DNA from: Verrucomicrobiota bacterium
GTDB lineage: Bacteria; Verrucomicrobiota; Verrucomicrobiia; Opitutales; Opitutaceae
Assembly: GCA_028293565.1 (NCBI GenBank)
Contig: JAQGON010000143.1
Coordinates: forward strand, 1-55,130
Direction of reading: 5' to 3'
DNA: 55,130 nt
In this document: piece by piece, positions 7,769-16,280 of the stretch
How positions within the stretch are numbered: the stretch's first letter is position 1
How the letters are laid out: each line of letters starts with the position of its first letter
The notes under the pieces: generated by a model
Told to the model about the DNA's origin: nothing
Database searches by the model: none
The model's input: only the letters and a program-made list of their open reading frames with translations
Made by a program: the position numbers and the translations under genes

Positions 7769-8485
7769 ATGTCCCTCGCTCCCCTCCTCCGTCCCCTGCT
7801 CGAGTTCGACGCCGCCCTGCTCGCGAACACGCTCCTCTACATCGACCCCACCCCGGCGGAGGAAATCTACCTCGGCGGCTCGATCCAGTGCCAGACTCCG
7901 GGCTACGGCCCGATGATCGGTGTCGCGGTGACCTGCGAACTGGATTCGAGTTCGCCGGGCGGCACGAACAACATGGATGCCTATTTCGAGCAGCTCGACC
8001 GCATCCGCGAGGTCGGCGCGCCGGTCGTCTGGGTGGTCAAGACGATCGGATCGCGCCCGGACCACGAGTGCGTGCTGGGCGACGGCATGGCCAAGCTGCT
8101 CTACGCCGCTGGCTGCATCGGTGTCGTGACCGACGGCGGACTCCGCGACGTCGCCGGTTTTGCCTCGGTGCCGTTCCACGCGTTTTCCCGCGGCCGGGTG
8201 ATTCACCACACGCCGTACCGCTTCGGGAAATTCAACGTGCCCGTCACGATCGGCGGCCTCACGATCCTGCCCGGCGACGTCCTCCACGGCAGCGCCGAAG
8301 GCGTGATCCGAATCCCCAAGGCGTCGCTCCCTTCGCTCCCCGAGCGGGCGGCCAAGATGCGTGCGTTCGAGAACGAGGCCCATTTCATTTTTCGCCACCC
8401 CGACCTTCCGCCGCGCGTCAAATCCGCCCAGGTCGGCGAGCTTCTCGTCCAGTACGGCTTCGCGAAGGCGAAACCGGCCCGGTAG
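7769..8485 (+). CDS. RraA-family protein (aldolase/decarboxylase-like)
   Basis: A 238-residue member of the RraA / 4-hydroxy-4-methyl-2-oxoglutarate aldolase fold. The signature VVTDGGLRDV is near residues 124-133 and a second family motif, GDVLHGSAEGVIRIP, near 169-183. Family enzymes cleave 4-hydroxy-4-methyl(or carboxy)-2-oxo acids using a divalent metal, while RraA itself binds RNase E. Here the metabolic role is more likely, because the gene sits next to a carrier, a regulator and a sugar-acid operon. The start at 7769 was chosen because upstream codons are non-homologous repeat sequence. It converges on the MFS gene across a perfect inverted repeat. Confidence 0.8.
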   Translation: MSLAPLLRPLLEFDAALLANTLLYIDPTPAEEIYLGGSIQCQTPGYGPMIGVAVTCELDSSSPGGTNNMDAYFEQLDRIREVGAPVVWVVKTIGSRPDHECVLGDGMAKLLYAAGCIGVVTDGGLRDVAGFASVPFHAFSRGRVIHHTPYRFGKFNVPVTIGGLTILPGDVLHGSAEGVIRIPKASLPSLPERAAKMRAFENEAHFIFRHPDLPPRVKSAQVGELLVQYGFAKAKPAR

Positions 8486-8511
8486 GAAAATGCTGAGGCC
8501 GGCGGAGCCGC

Positions 8512-8615
8512 GTAGCACGGGTCTCCGACCCGTGAAGGTGGACTCGAGCTAAACGGGTGTGCTCGACGTTCTCCGTTGGCAGAGCCCGCCCACACGGGTC
8601 GGAGACCCGTGCTAC
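8512..8615. repeat. Perfect 23-bp inverted repeat between convergent genes (family C)
   Basis: Bases 8512-8534 and 8593-8615 are exact reverse complements over 23 positions (GTAGCACGGGTCTCC... against ...GGAGACCCGTGCTAC). Each arm is itself partly palindromic (CACGGGTC/GACCCGTG). The element fills the 145-base gap between the RraA-like gene and the convergent MFS gene, so it could act as a bidirectional terminator. It has no T-tract, so it may instead be an inserted repeat. Confidence 0.75.
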
Positions 8616-8630
8616 CCGCTCCAAGGCGCA

Positions 8631-9878
8631 TCAGCGTTCGTTGGCGGCGAGAAGTTCCGAAGGTCCGGCCGCGCGGGGTTTGAGCGCGAAGAGCAGCAGC
8701 GACGTGACCAGCAGTCCGGCCGCGGCGCACTGGAACACGATCGCCAGGCTGACCTGCCGGTCGCGGAGCACGCCGCTCACATAGGTCATCCCGCCGCCGG
8801 CCAGGCACCCGATCATGTTCAGGAAACCGTAGCCCGTCGCGCTGTAACGCTCGTCGACCAGCGTCCGCAGAATCGGCATCAGGTTTGCGTCGTAGAAGCC
8901 GCGCCCGATTCCGAACAGGACCAGCCCGCCCAACGCGACCGCCAGCGTGTCGCTCCACCCGAGAACGAAGAGCGCCGGCGCCGCCGCCAGATATCCGATC
9001 GCCGGCACGAGCATGCGCCCGCGCGGCCGCCGCCGGCTCCACTGGTCCGCGAGAGCGCCGCCCGCCAGGATGCCGCCAAACGAGGCCACCTGCAGGTAAG
9101 CGGTGGCCGAAAGGCCCGCGCTGCCCAGCCCGAGTTTGAAATGCTCGCGCAGGTACGTCGGCAGCCATCCATAGACCGCCCAGTTCGCGACCCCCACGAG
9201 CGCATTCAGCAAAAGCAGCACGGAAAAGGACCCGCGCGAAAAAAGCTCGCGCAGCGAAGCGCCTCCGCGGACGGGCTCCACAAGTGAGGCGGTCTCGTCC
9301 CCCCGCGGCGCGTCGCGCAAAAAAATCACCAGCACCAGCGCATAACCCACGCCCACCGCGCCCAGCAGCGTGAACCCGGCGCGCCAGCCGTAGGCCTCGG
9401 CGATGAACCCGCCCAGCCCTCCGAGCGCGCCGCCCGCATACATTCCGCTCCCGTGCAGCGCCGTGGCCAGCGACCGCGTCGATCCCCGATGATGATCGGA
9501 AATCAGCGCGAGCGCGGCCGGCAAATAACAGGCCTCGCTCACGCCCATCAGCGCCCGCGCCCAGAAAAGTCCCGAATACGAATGCATCTGGCCGGTCAGC
9601 CACGTCACCACGGACCAGATCAGCAGGCTGGCGAAAATGACGCCACGGCGGCTGTAACGGTCGGCGAGAAAGCCGCAGAAGGGGCTCGCGAGGCCGTAAA
9701 CCCAGAGAAAGACCGAAGTAAGTAGCCCGAATTGCGCCTCCGTCATCGGGATGTCCGCGATGATCGGCTCGCGCATCGTCGTGATGACGAGCCGGTCGAG
9801 GTAATTCAGCAGGGCCACGACCCAGAGGAGCGCGACGGCGGCCCAGGCCAGGCGGCGGGTGACGGTGGATCGGGGCAT
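8631..9878 (-). CDS. MFS transporter, organic-anion/hexuronate-type
   Basis: A 415-residue inner-membrane carrier with about 12 predicted membrane helices. TM1 is near 10-27 (LAWAAVALLWVVALLNYLDR). The loop 2-3 motif is GFLADRYSRRG near 68-78, and a second copy of the motif in the C-half reads GGALADQWSRRRPRGR. The N-terminal NYLDR and the overall pattern fit the anion:cation symporter branch of the MFS, whose members carry hexuronates and other acids. It faces the RraA-like gene and follows the regulator at 10033-11127 on the same strand after 154 bases, so regulator and carrier may be co-transcribed. Substrate inferred only from the neighbouring sugar-acid operon. Confidence 0.85.
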   Translation of the reverse strand: MPRSTVTRRLAWAAVALLWVVALLNYLDRLVITTMREPIIADIPMTEAQFGLLTSVFLWVYGLASPFCGFLADRYSRRGVIFASLLIWSVVTWLTGQMHSYSGLFWARALMGVSEACYLPAALALISDHHRGSTRSLATALHGSGMYAGGALGGLGGFIAEAYGWRAGFTLLGAVGVGYALVLVIFLRDAPRGDETASLVEPVRGGASLRELFSRGSFSVLLLLNALVGVANWAVYGWLPTYLREHFKLGLGSAGLSATAYLQVASFGGILAGGALADQWSRRRPRGRMLVPAIGYLAAAPALFVLGWSDTLAVALGGLVLFGIGRGFYDANLMPILRTLVDERYSATGYGFLNMIGCLAGGGMTYVSGVLRDRQVSLAIVFQCAAAGLLVTSLLLFALKPRAAGPSELLAANER

Positions 9879-10032
9879 CAGGAAAAGCTTTCGCGGATCC
9901 GGGCACTGCGGCGTTTCACCCGAAAAAAAAGGGGGGCAGGGAAACGGGGAACCGGCGCGGAGAGCGTCGCCGGCACAAGTCGCCGCTCAACGCAATTTTT
10001 GTGGTCTGCTCACCGGATCAGCATCGACGCGC

Positions 10033-11127
10033 TCATGCCGGGCCCGGCGCCGCCAGCCGCCGCAGCGAGCCGCCCGGGATGAACTGCGGGGTCAGGTAAA
10101 CCGCCTCGGTGTTCCCGCTCGACGAGCGCAGCAGGCCGCGCGCGATCTGGCGCGCGAACTGCGCCGGGGAGATTTCATAATGCGCGATGCGCGGCACCAC
10201 CATGTCGAGGAAGGACTCCCACTCGATCGACAGCAGCGAGATGTCCTGCGGCACCCGGAGCCCCAGCCGCATCAGGTGGCTGAAGGCCGTGAGCATGACC
10301 GCCGCCCGGGCGCCGATCAGCACGGTCGGACGCACCGGATCGGCCAGCAGCCGGTCGACCGCGCGGCAGATGTCGGCGGTCTCCTCGTCGCAGGAAACCG
10401 CCGTCAGGTTCGCCGCGGCATACTTCGCCTTGCCGATCGCCTGGCGCAGCCCGGTTTCCGTCGCGAGCACGCCGGCGGTGCCGACGCGCGGCGTGAAGAG
10501 CGCCAGCTGGCGGTGCCCGAGCCCGAGCAGCGTGTGCGCGGCGTGCACGCCCGCCGCGTGGGAGGTGATGTCGACCGCGGGAAGATGGATGCCCTCGAAG
10601 CGCGTGCCGGCGATCAGCACGAATTCGCTGCGGGTCTGGAACCAGTCCTGCATCGGCCGCGTGCTCAGCACCGGCACCCAGTCGTTGTAGGGGTGCTTGT
10701 CGACGAGGCTCGCAAGCACGTGCCGCGGGTTGGCCCGGTAGGCCTTGGGCAGGTCATGGATGCTGAGCTGGATGCCTTCCCCGTTGAGGATGATGCGCAG
10801 CTCGTCGACCCACAGGGAGACAAACAGGCGGAGTTTCGTGAGCGGCGCGGGCAGCAGCAGCGCGACCTTCCGCGACGCCGGCGCGCGCTGCCGGGACTGC
10901 ACCGCGCGCGGGGTGATGGCGCAGGGCATTCCCTGCGAGATCCGGAGGTAACCGTTGCGCGAGAGCTCGGCCAGCGCCGCGCGTAGCGTCCAGCGGCTGA
11001 TCCGCAGCTCGCGGCTCAGCACCCGCTCGCCCGGCAGCTCGTGCTGCCAGCGCCGCTGCCGCATCCCCTCGAGCAGCACCGCCTGCGTCTGGGCGATGAG
11101 CGAGATCTTCTGCGGCGTGTGGTGCAT
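10033..11127 (-). CDS. GntR-type HTH / LacI-type ligand-binding transcriptional regulator
   Basis: A 364-residue hybrid regulator. Residues 5-65 form a GntR winged helix (LPGERVLSRELRISRWTLR at 31-49, then LAELSRNGYLRISQG). From about residue 80 the protein has a periplasmic-binding-protein fold of the LacI type (KVALLLPAP, VLIGARAAVMLTAFSHL, DISLLSIEWE). This arrangement is typical of AraR/GntR-LacI regulators that sense sugars or sugar acids. Start 11127 gives MHHTPQKISLIAQ; 11163 is also possible. It is divergent from the aldolase operon, with 119 bases between starts, and a candidate operator at 11149-11160. Confidence 0.85.
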   Translation of the reverse strand: MHHTPQKISLIAQTQAVLLEGMRQRRWQHELPGERVLSRELRISRWTLRAALAELSRNGYLRISQGMPCAITPRAVQSRQRAPASRKVALLLPAPLTKLRLFVSLWVDELRIILNGEGIQLSIHDLPKAYRANPRHVLASLVDKHPYNDWVPVLSTRPMQDWFQTRSEFVLIAGTRFEGIHLPAVDITSHAAGVHAAHTLLGLGHRQLALFTPRVGTAGVLATETGLRQAIGKAKYAAANLTAVSCDEETADICRAVDRLLADPVRPTVLIGARAAVMLTAFSHLMRLGLRVPQDISLLSIEWESFLDMVVPRIAHYEISPAQFARQIARGLLRSSSGNTEAVYLTPQFIPGGSLRRLAAPGPA

Positions 11128-11148
11128 CTGCGTCGTTCGTCCGGCCAC

Positions 11149-11160
11149 TGGTCCGGTCCA
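11149..11160. promoter_or_regulatory. Candidate GntR-type operator in the divergent promoter
   Basis: TGGTCCGGTCCA is a 12-base near palindrome (10 of 12 positions symmetrical) between the divergent regulator and aldolase genes. It resembles the TGGTC-N-GACCA style of GntR-family operators such as FadR/HutC sites. Assignment is inference from position and form. Confidence 0.4.
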
Positions 11161-11246
11161 CATAACTGTGACTTGGGTTTGCCGGGCAAGCCGAATCACC
11201 AAAGCTTCGCGCCACCTCGCCCCGGGTGTGCCGGCGGCGCTGGCCC

Positions 11247-12212
11247 ATGTCTCATCCGACCGCCTCATTGAAAACGTCCCGCCTCCTCACCGGCTTGATC
11301 GCCGCCCCGTTCACGCCGCTGCGCGCCGACGCGAGCCTCAACCTCGCGGCTGTCCCGGCCTACGCCGCCCACCTCGCGCGCGACGGCGTGAAGGCCGCGT
11401 TCGTCTGCGGAACGACCGGCGAGGGTCCGTCGCTGACGACGGCCGAGCGCATGCGCGTGACGGAGGCCTGGTGCGAGGCGAAGCCGGGGATCCCGGTGAT
11501 CGTGCACGTGGGGCACAATGCGATCGCGGAGTGCTGCGACCTGGCGCGGCACGCCCAGGAGACCGGCGCCGTAGCGATCGCCACGCTGGCGCCGGGATTT
11601 TTCCGGCCGCCCGCGACTTCCGGCCTGGTCGACTGGTGCGCGCCCATCGCCGCCGCGGCGCCGGACCTGCCTTTTTATTTCTATCACATGCCCTCGATGG
11701 TGGGCTCGGAATTTCCGATGGCGGAATTCCTGCCGAAAGCCGCGCAGGCGATTCCGACCTTTGCCGGAATCAAGTACACGCACAATGACCTGATGGATTT
11801 TGGCGACGCCCTCGGCGCCGCCGCGGGCCGCTATTCCGTCCTGTGCGGCCGCGACGAGATCCTGCTTCCCTGTCTCGCGCTCGGGGCGGAAGGCGGCGTC
11901 GGGAGCACCTACAATTATGCTGCGCCGCTTTTCCAGCGCCTCATCGCCGCATTCGCCCGCGGCGACCTCGCCGAGGCGAGGAAATGGCAGGCGCTCGCGC
12001 GGGCGTTCATTGGCGTCATCACGCGCTTCGGCGGGCTCGGCGCCAACAAGATGGCGATGAACCTGGCGACCGGCATCGACTGCGGGCCCACGCGGCCGCC
12101 GCTCGGGAATCTTCCGCCTGCGCAGGTGGCGCTGCTCCGCGCGCAGCTGGAGGCCGTCGGCTTCTTCGCCGGAATCGCCGCGGCCAAAAACGGGGCGGCG
12201 CCGGGCCCTTGA
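11247..12212 (+). CDS. Dihydrodipicolinate synthase / N-acetylneuraminate lyase family aldolase
   Basis: A 321-residue class I aldolase of the DapA/NanA family. CGTTGEG lies at 54-60, the catalytic Tyr is likely Tyr146 (YFYHMPS), and the Schiff-base Lys is Lys176 in GIKYTHNDLMDF, a sequence very like that of N-acetylneuraminate lyases. The reaction would cleave or form a 2-oxo acid with pyruvate. With a sugar-acid dehydratase and a hydroxyacid dehydrogenase downstream, a 2-keto-3-deoxy sugar-acid aldolase is more plausible than sialate lyase, as no nanE or nanK is present. The start at 11247 follows the regulator's divergent promoter. Its stop overlaps the next gene's TTG. Confidence 0.85.
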   Translation: MSHPTASLKTSRLLTGLIAAPFTPLRADASLNLAAVPAYAAHLARDGVKAAFVCGTTGEGPSLTTAERMRVTEAWCEAKPGIPVIVHVGHNAIAECCDLARHAQETGAVAIATLAPGFFRPPATSGLVDWCAPIAAAAPDLPFYFYHMPSMVGSEFPMAEFLPKAAQAIPTFAGIKYTHNDLMDFGDALGAAAGRYSVLCGRDEILLPCLALGAEGGVGSTYNYAAPLFQRLIAAFARGDLAEARKWQALARAFIGVITRFGGLGANKMAMNLATGIDCGPTRPPLGNLPPAQVALLRAQLEAVGFFAGIAAAKNGAAPGP

Positions 12213-13162
12213 GGACACTTTCCATCCTGGTCTGGGCGCATCTCGACTCCCGCGCCAAAGCCCTCATCGGCGAAAGCCTGCAGGGGGACCTGGTGCATTT
12301 TGCGGACCGGGCTCAACCGAGCGCGCTGGACCTCGAACGTCTCGCCGCAGCGGAAGTCGTGTTCGGAAACATTCCCGCCCGCCTTTTTCCGGCGGGCGGC
12401 AAGCTCCGCTGGATCCAGCTCGAGTCCGTCGGCTTCGAATATTACCAGAGCCTCCCCGGCATTTCGCCGCCGGTGCAGATCACGAATCTCAAGGGCATGT
12501 TTGAATGGCCGGCGGCGGAGACCGCCTTCGCCGGCCTGCTCGCGCTCTCCCGCGGCCTCCCGCGGCTGATCCTGGCGCAGGCCGAGGCCCGCTGGATCGA
12601 ACTCGAGGTGCGGCCGGGCACGTGGATTCTCCGCGGCCGGCGCGCGCTCGTGCTCGGCGCCGGTTCGATCGGCCAGCGGATGGTCCGCCTGCTCCAGGCC
12701 TTCGAGTGCGAGACCGACGTCTTCGCGCGCACGAGTCCCGCCGCCACCGTCCGCACGAGGGAGGAACTCGCGCGGCACTTCGCTTCCGCCGACCTGGTGG
12801 TCTGCTGCCTGCCGAAGACGCCGTCGACCCTCGGCCTGGTCGACCGGGCCCTGCTGCAGTCGATGAAACCGTCGGCGGTGTTTGTGAACATCGGCCGCGG
12901 CGCAGTCGTGGACGAGGCCGTGCTGGTGGAACTGCTGCAGCGGCGCCGGATCGGAGGCGCCGTCATCGATGTCACGCACGCGGAGCCGCTGCCCCCGGCG
13001 CATCCCCTCTGGAAATGTCCGAACACGATCCTCACGCAGCACACCGCTGGCGGGTACGCCGACGAGCTCGTGGACAAGGCGCGGACGTTCCTCCAGAACC
13101 TCGCGCGCTACCGGCGCGGCGAGCCGCTGCAGAATCCCATCGACCTCGAGAAAGGTTACTAG
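12209..13162 (+). CDS. D-isomer-specific 2-hydroxyacid dehydrogenase
   Basis: A 317-residue NAD-dependent dehydrogenase. The nucleotide-binding motif is GAGSIG (150-155), and the catalytic set is Arg230 (NIGRGA), Glu259 (THAEPLP) and His278 (TQHTAGG). No ATG is suitable; a TTG at 12209 forms a TTGA overlap with the aldolase stop and starts the homology region, so it is taken as the start. It would interconvert a 2-hydroxy and a 2-oxo acid in the pathway encoded by its neighbours. The N-terminal substrate domain is shorter and more divergent than in phosphoglycerate dehydrogenases. Confidence 0.85.
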   Translation: MRTLSILVWAHLDSRAKALIGESLQGDLVHFADRAQPSALDLERLAAAEVVFGNIPARLFPAGGKLRWIQLESVGFEYYQSLPGISPPVQITNLKGMFEWPAAETAFAGLLALSRGLPRLILAQAEARWIELEVRPGTWILRGRRALVLGAGSIGQRMVRLLQAFECETDVFARTSPAATVRTREELARHFASADLVVCCLPKTPSTLGLVDRALLQSMKPSAVFVNIGRGAVVDEAVLVELLQRRRIGGAVIDVTHAEPLPPAHPLWKCPNTILTQHTAGGYADELVDKARTFLQNLARYRRGEPLQNPIDLEKGY

Positions 13163-13164
13163 CC

Positions 13165-14361
13165 ATGTCCAAGATCGCCCGGATTCGAACCGTCTTGCTC
13201 AGCGCCCCCTACTCCGAGCCGCCGACGAGCGCGGAGGTGCAGCTTCATCTGCCCGCCGGCTGGCGGACGATCGGCATGGTCGAGATCACGCTCGAGAACG
13301 GCATCACCGGTCTCGGCGAAGGCTATCTCGCCGTCTTCGCGCCGCAGGTTTTCCGCAGCATCGTCGACCTGGTGACGCCCATGCTGGTGGGGCGGGATCC
13401 GCTCGGGTTCGACCAGATCCTGCGCGACCTGACGCTCACGACGGGCTACTGGAGCTGGCAGGGCGCCGCACGGCACGTCGTCAGCGCCTGCGAGATCGCG
13501 CTCCAGGACGTCCGCGCCCAGCTGCTCGGCGTTTCCGTGGCGCGGATGCTGGGCGCCGGAGAGCGGCGGACCCTCCAGCTCTATGCGAGCGGCGGCGACT
13601 CCCTCACGCCCGCGGCAATGACCCGCGAAATCGCCGCGGTGAAATCGCTGGGGATCGACCTTTTCAAGATCCGCGCGCGGAACCACGAGGCCGCGAAAAC
13701 CGCGTGGTGCCAACGCCACGCCTCGGCGCACGGGATCGGGATTGCGGTCGACATGACGCAGAATCTGGCCGTGCCCTCGCAGTCGATCGCGGACATCCGG
13801 CGTTTTCTCGAGGCGGTTTCGAGCGCGGAGGGCGGCGCGCCGTTCTTCCTCGAGGAGGCGCTCGGCCCGGACGAGATCGGGCGTTACCGGGAGCTGCGCG
13901 CAGCCGTCCCGCAATGCCGGATCGCCGGAGGGGAGATTGTGACGACCGCCGCCGAGCTTCGCCACCGCCTCGGGGAGGGCTGTTACGACATCGTCCAGCC
14001 CGATGCCACGGTGATCGGCGGCATCGCCGAGACCCTGGAAGTTTTTTCCGCCGCGCGACGTCACAAGGCCGAGGTGTTCGTCCACTGCTGGGGCGGTCCC
14101 GTGGGAATGATGGCCAATTACCACGCGGCCCTCGCCGGCGGAGGGCGTACCGCCGAGTGGCCGATGCCGCGTTTCGAGCTGCGCGATGCACTCGTGTCCA
14201 AGCCGTGGATTGTCCGCGCGGGAACCCTCGAGCTTCCGGAAAGCCCGGGCCTCGGAGTGCGACTGACGCCCGAGATCGAGGCGAAGTATCCGTTTCGGGA
14301 GGACGCCGTGTACCGCTGCCTCACGGATCCGTCGCGCTTGCTTCAGGCTGACTGGAGTTAG
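13165..14361 (+). CDS. Enolase-superfamily sugar-acid dehydratase (mandelate racemase/muconate lactonising type)
   Basis: A 398-residue enolase-superfamily enzyme. The metal ligands are readable as Asp196 (AVDMTQN), Glu230/231 (FLEEAL) and Glu257 (AGGEIVT). The catalytic Lys is in FKIRAR (Lys168), and a general-acid/base His is in VHCWGGP (His307), with Asp280 as a possible dyad partner. This set fits acid-sugar dehydratases that make 2-keto-3-deoxy acids. It starts 2 bases after the dehydrogenase stop and closes the three-gene operon; its product would feed the aldolase. The exact sugar acid cannot be read from sequence. Confidence 0.85.
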   Translation: MSKIARIRTVLLSAPYSEPPTSAEVQLHLPAGWRTIGMVEITLENGITGLGEGYLAVFAPQVFRSIVDLVTPMLVGRDPLGFDQILRDLTLTTGYWSWQGAARHVVSACEIALQDVRAQLLGVSVARMLGAGERRTLQLYASGGDSLTPAAMTREIAAVKSLGIDLFKIRARNHEAAKTAWCQRHASAHGIGIAVDMTQNLAVPSQSIADIRRFLEAVSSAEGGAPFFLEEALGPDEIGRYRELRAAVPQCRIAGGEIVTTAAELRHRLGEGCYDIVQPDATVIGGIAETLEVFSAARRHKAEVFVHCWGGPVGMMANYHAALAGGGRTAEWPMPRFELRDALVSKPWIVRAGTLELPESPGLGVRLTPEIEAKYPFREDAVYRCLTDPSRLLQADWS

Positions 14362-14414
14362 GCGTTAAAAAAGGACGGCGGCCAGGCTGCTGAATCCTCG
14401 GGGGCGTTTTTGAA

Positions 14415-14530
14415 GGTGGAGCGCATTGCCCCAATGCGCTGGAGGCTCCGTCTGACTTTAAGGTCAGCTCAAGTCTCCAGCGCGTTGGGGCCGTTCGACA
14501 AGCTCAGGGTCTGCGACGACGCGCTTCACC
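14415..14530. repeat. Palindromic repeat, family D, copy 1
   Basis: The element starts ggtggagcgcattg and ends with the near reverse complement gcgcttcacc. Inside it are ttcgacaagctcagggtctg and further pairing arms (ccccaatgcgctgga / tccagcgcgttgggg). A longer, better-paired copy lies at 43322-43475 and a fragment at 23891-23910. It occupies the gap between two convergent genes. Confidence 0.7.
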
Positions 14531-14544
14531 TGCTCGGCTGCGAG

Positions 14545-16116
14545 CTACGGGGTTTTTCCGCCCGCCGCGGGCTGCGCGGCGGATTGGCTCAGGTACAAGG
14601 CGTAGAGCCGGGCGTCTTCCGGGCGGACGCCGACGAACTCGATCTGGAGATGAAAGGGCCGCGCGGAAATCGGCAGCGCCGCGCCGTTTTTCCAGGGGAC
14701 GGGCGTGCGGAATCCGTTCGCCGTCACCACTGCGCCCTCGTTGCCGCTGTAGCCCGGTACCGGATGAAAGCCCTCGTCCAGCAGGCTCACGCGAATGCTC
14801 GTGTATTCGCCCAGCCCGCCGACGTTCAGGAAGGCGCGCACGTCCCCGCCGGTGACCTGGACCGGACACGTGATCGCCTGGGCCTGCGTCGGCTTGAACG
14901 GTGCGATCGCGCCGATCCGGTCCCGCGGCCAGGTCACGAGGCGGACGCCGCTGCCCGTGTTCCCGCGCCAGAGCGAATACCAGTAGAGCGTCTCGTCGCC
15001 GACGTTCTCCATCCCCTGCCCCTGCATCAGCGCCGGAATCACTCCGACCGGACTTTCCGGCTGTTCGCGCGCGGGAATGAGCCGGAAATCCCGGATCGGC
15101 TCGATGTAGTGGATGCCGTCGTGCGTGAGCGCGAGGCCAAGGTCGATGCCCGTCAGGCGGCGGTCGCCGGGAGTATTGCCGTGCCACATCCCGTAGATGC
15201 CGAGGAGCACATTGCCCCGGTTCCAGAGCGCGGCGCCGAGATGGACCTCCTCGTACTGGTGGACCCTGTCGTCGGAGGAGGGACCGGACAGATCCGTGCC
15301 GCGGTCGAGGCCGACGGCGCCGGCGGGCGACCAGGTTTCGAAATCGGACGAGACAAAGGTCACCAGGCGCCGGATGGGAACGGCGTGATGCGCGGTCAGG
15401 GTCGCCTGGCCATTGACGTAATAAAGCCCCTGGTGTTTCGCCACGCCGGCCATTTCCAGAAACTGGCCGATCGGATTCCGCGCCGACGGCGTCCAGTGCA
15501 GTCCATCGGGGCTGAAGGCGACGCAGAACTTCAGGCCGTCGTTGTACCTGGCCTCGTATGCCATCTTGAAGCGGCGGCCGGAATCCGGGTCCTCGGGATC
15601 GTGGAGGATCGCGCAGGTCGACCACAGGGCCGCCACGGGAAAGTCGACAATGTTGTTCCGCTTCGAGCCGTTGAACTCGACGAGGTTCAGTTCCGGTTTC
15701 TCCCAGTGGACGCCATCCTTGCTCGTCGCGTAGGCGAGGACGCATTTCTCGCGTTCGAATCCCGGGAGCGGCCGCATGGGCCCGTAGTTCCCGTTGTACC
15801 ACATGTGAAAGGTGTCCCCGATGCGGATGACGGTCCCGTAGTACAGCACCGCCTCGTCATGCGATCCGGCCGGCCCGGGCAGCAGGACGAGCCGCGGCTT
15901 CTGGCCGGTGTAGAGCCGGATCTCCGCGTTGTTGCGGAAGGGAAACGCGAGTTCGTCGAAACTGAACAGCACCGCGTCCTGAAACGGCCCGGACGCCGCC
16001 GATCCCGGCAGGAGAATCGCACCTGCCGGACCTTGGCCGGCGGCGCGGCCCCGACCCGGGGCAACGATGAGGAGAGCGGCGAGAACGAGCGCAAGGCGGA
16101 GCGAAACTTTGGACAT
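14545..16116 (-). CDS. Secreted beta-propeller protein, GH32/GH43-like
   Basis: A 523-residue exported protein; signal peptide about 1-26 (LRLALVLAALLIVAPG then RGRAA). Repeating blade motifs are visible: IGDTFHMWYNG, YATSKDGVHWEKPELNL near 129-145, AFSPDGLHW and LTHDGIHY. This is typical of five-bladed propeller glycosidase-like proteins. The C-terminal part (about 395-510) is a beta-sandwich shared with the proteins at 18687, 20181 and 22021. It is probably a periplasmic or extracellular carbohydrate-active enzyme; the linkage cleaved is unknown. It follows the TonB receptor after 164 bases and has its own candidate operator at 16166-16180. The start context is ctcccgaccATG. Confidence 0.75.
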   Translation of the reverse strand: MSKVSLRLALVLAALLIVAPGRGRAAGQGPAGAILLPGSAASGPFQDAVLFSFDELAFPFRNNAEIRLYTGQKPRLVLLPGPAGSHDEAVLYYGTVIRIGDTFHMWYNGNYGPMRPLPGFEREKCVLAYATSKDGVHWEKPELNLVEFNGSKRNNIVDFPVAALWSTCAILHDPEDPDSGRRFKMAYEARYNDGLKFCVAFSPDGLHWTPSARNPIGQFLEMAGVAKHQGLYYVNGQATLTAHHAVPIRRLVTFVSSDFETWSPAGAVGLDRGTDLSGPSSDDRVHQYEEVHLGAALWNRGNVLLGIYGMWHGNTPGDRRLTGIDLGLALTHDGIHYIEPIRDFRLIPAREQPESPVGVIPALMQGQGMENVGDETLYWYSLWRGNTGSGVRLVTWPRDRIGAIAPFKPTQAQAITCPVQVTGGDVRAFLNVGGLGEYTSIRVSLLDEGFHPVPGYSGNEGAVVTANGFRTPVPWKNGAALPISARPFHLQIEFVGVRPEDARLYALYLSQSAAQPAAGGKTP

Positions 16117-16165
16117 GGTCGGGAGTTGGGATTGAGAGTCGTCCAGGAGGGAGCGTTTCCAAATA

Positions 16166-16180
16166 AATCAGCGCCTGATT
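16166..16180. promoter_or_regulatory. Candidate operator upstream of the beta-propeller gene at 14545
   Basis: AATCAGCGCCTGATT is an exact 6-base inverted repeat (AATCAG/CTGATT) with a 3-base spacer, 50 bases upstream of the start at 16116. A regulator-binding site is inferred from symmetry and position only. Confidence 0.35.
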
Positions 16181-16237
16181 CCGTTATCACGGGACCGACG
16201 GCGCGCCACGAGATTAACCGGGAGGAGCGAACAGACG

Positions 16238-16264
16238 GGCTGACGGGAATGAAACCCGTCAGCC
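16238..16264 (-). terminator. Hairpin just after the TonB receptor gene
   Basis: GGCTGACGGG (16238-16247) and CCCGTCAGCC (16255-16264) form a perfect 10-bp stem with a 7-base loop, 17 bases beyond the receptor's stop on the minus strand. The following bases are only moderately T-rich, so it may be a weak terminator or an mRNA-stabilising hairpin. Confidence 0.5.
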
Positions 16265-16280
16265 GGCTGTTCTTTGTTCA

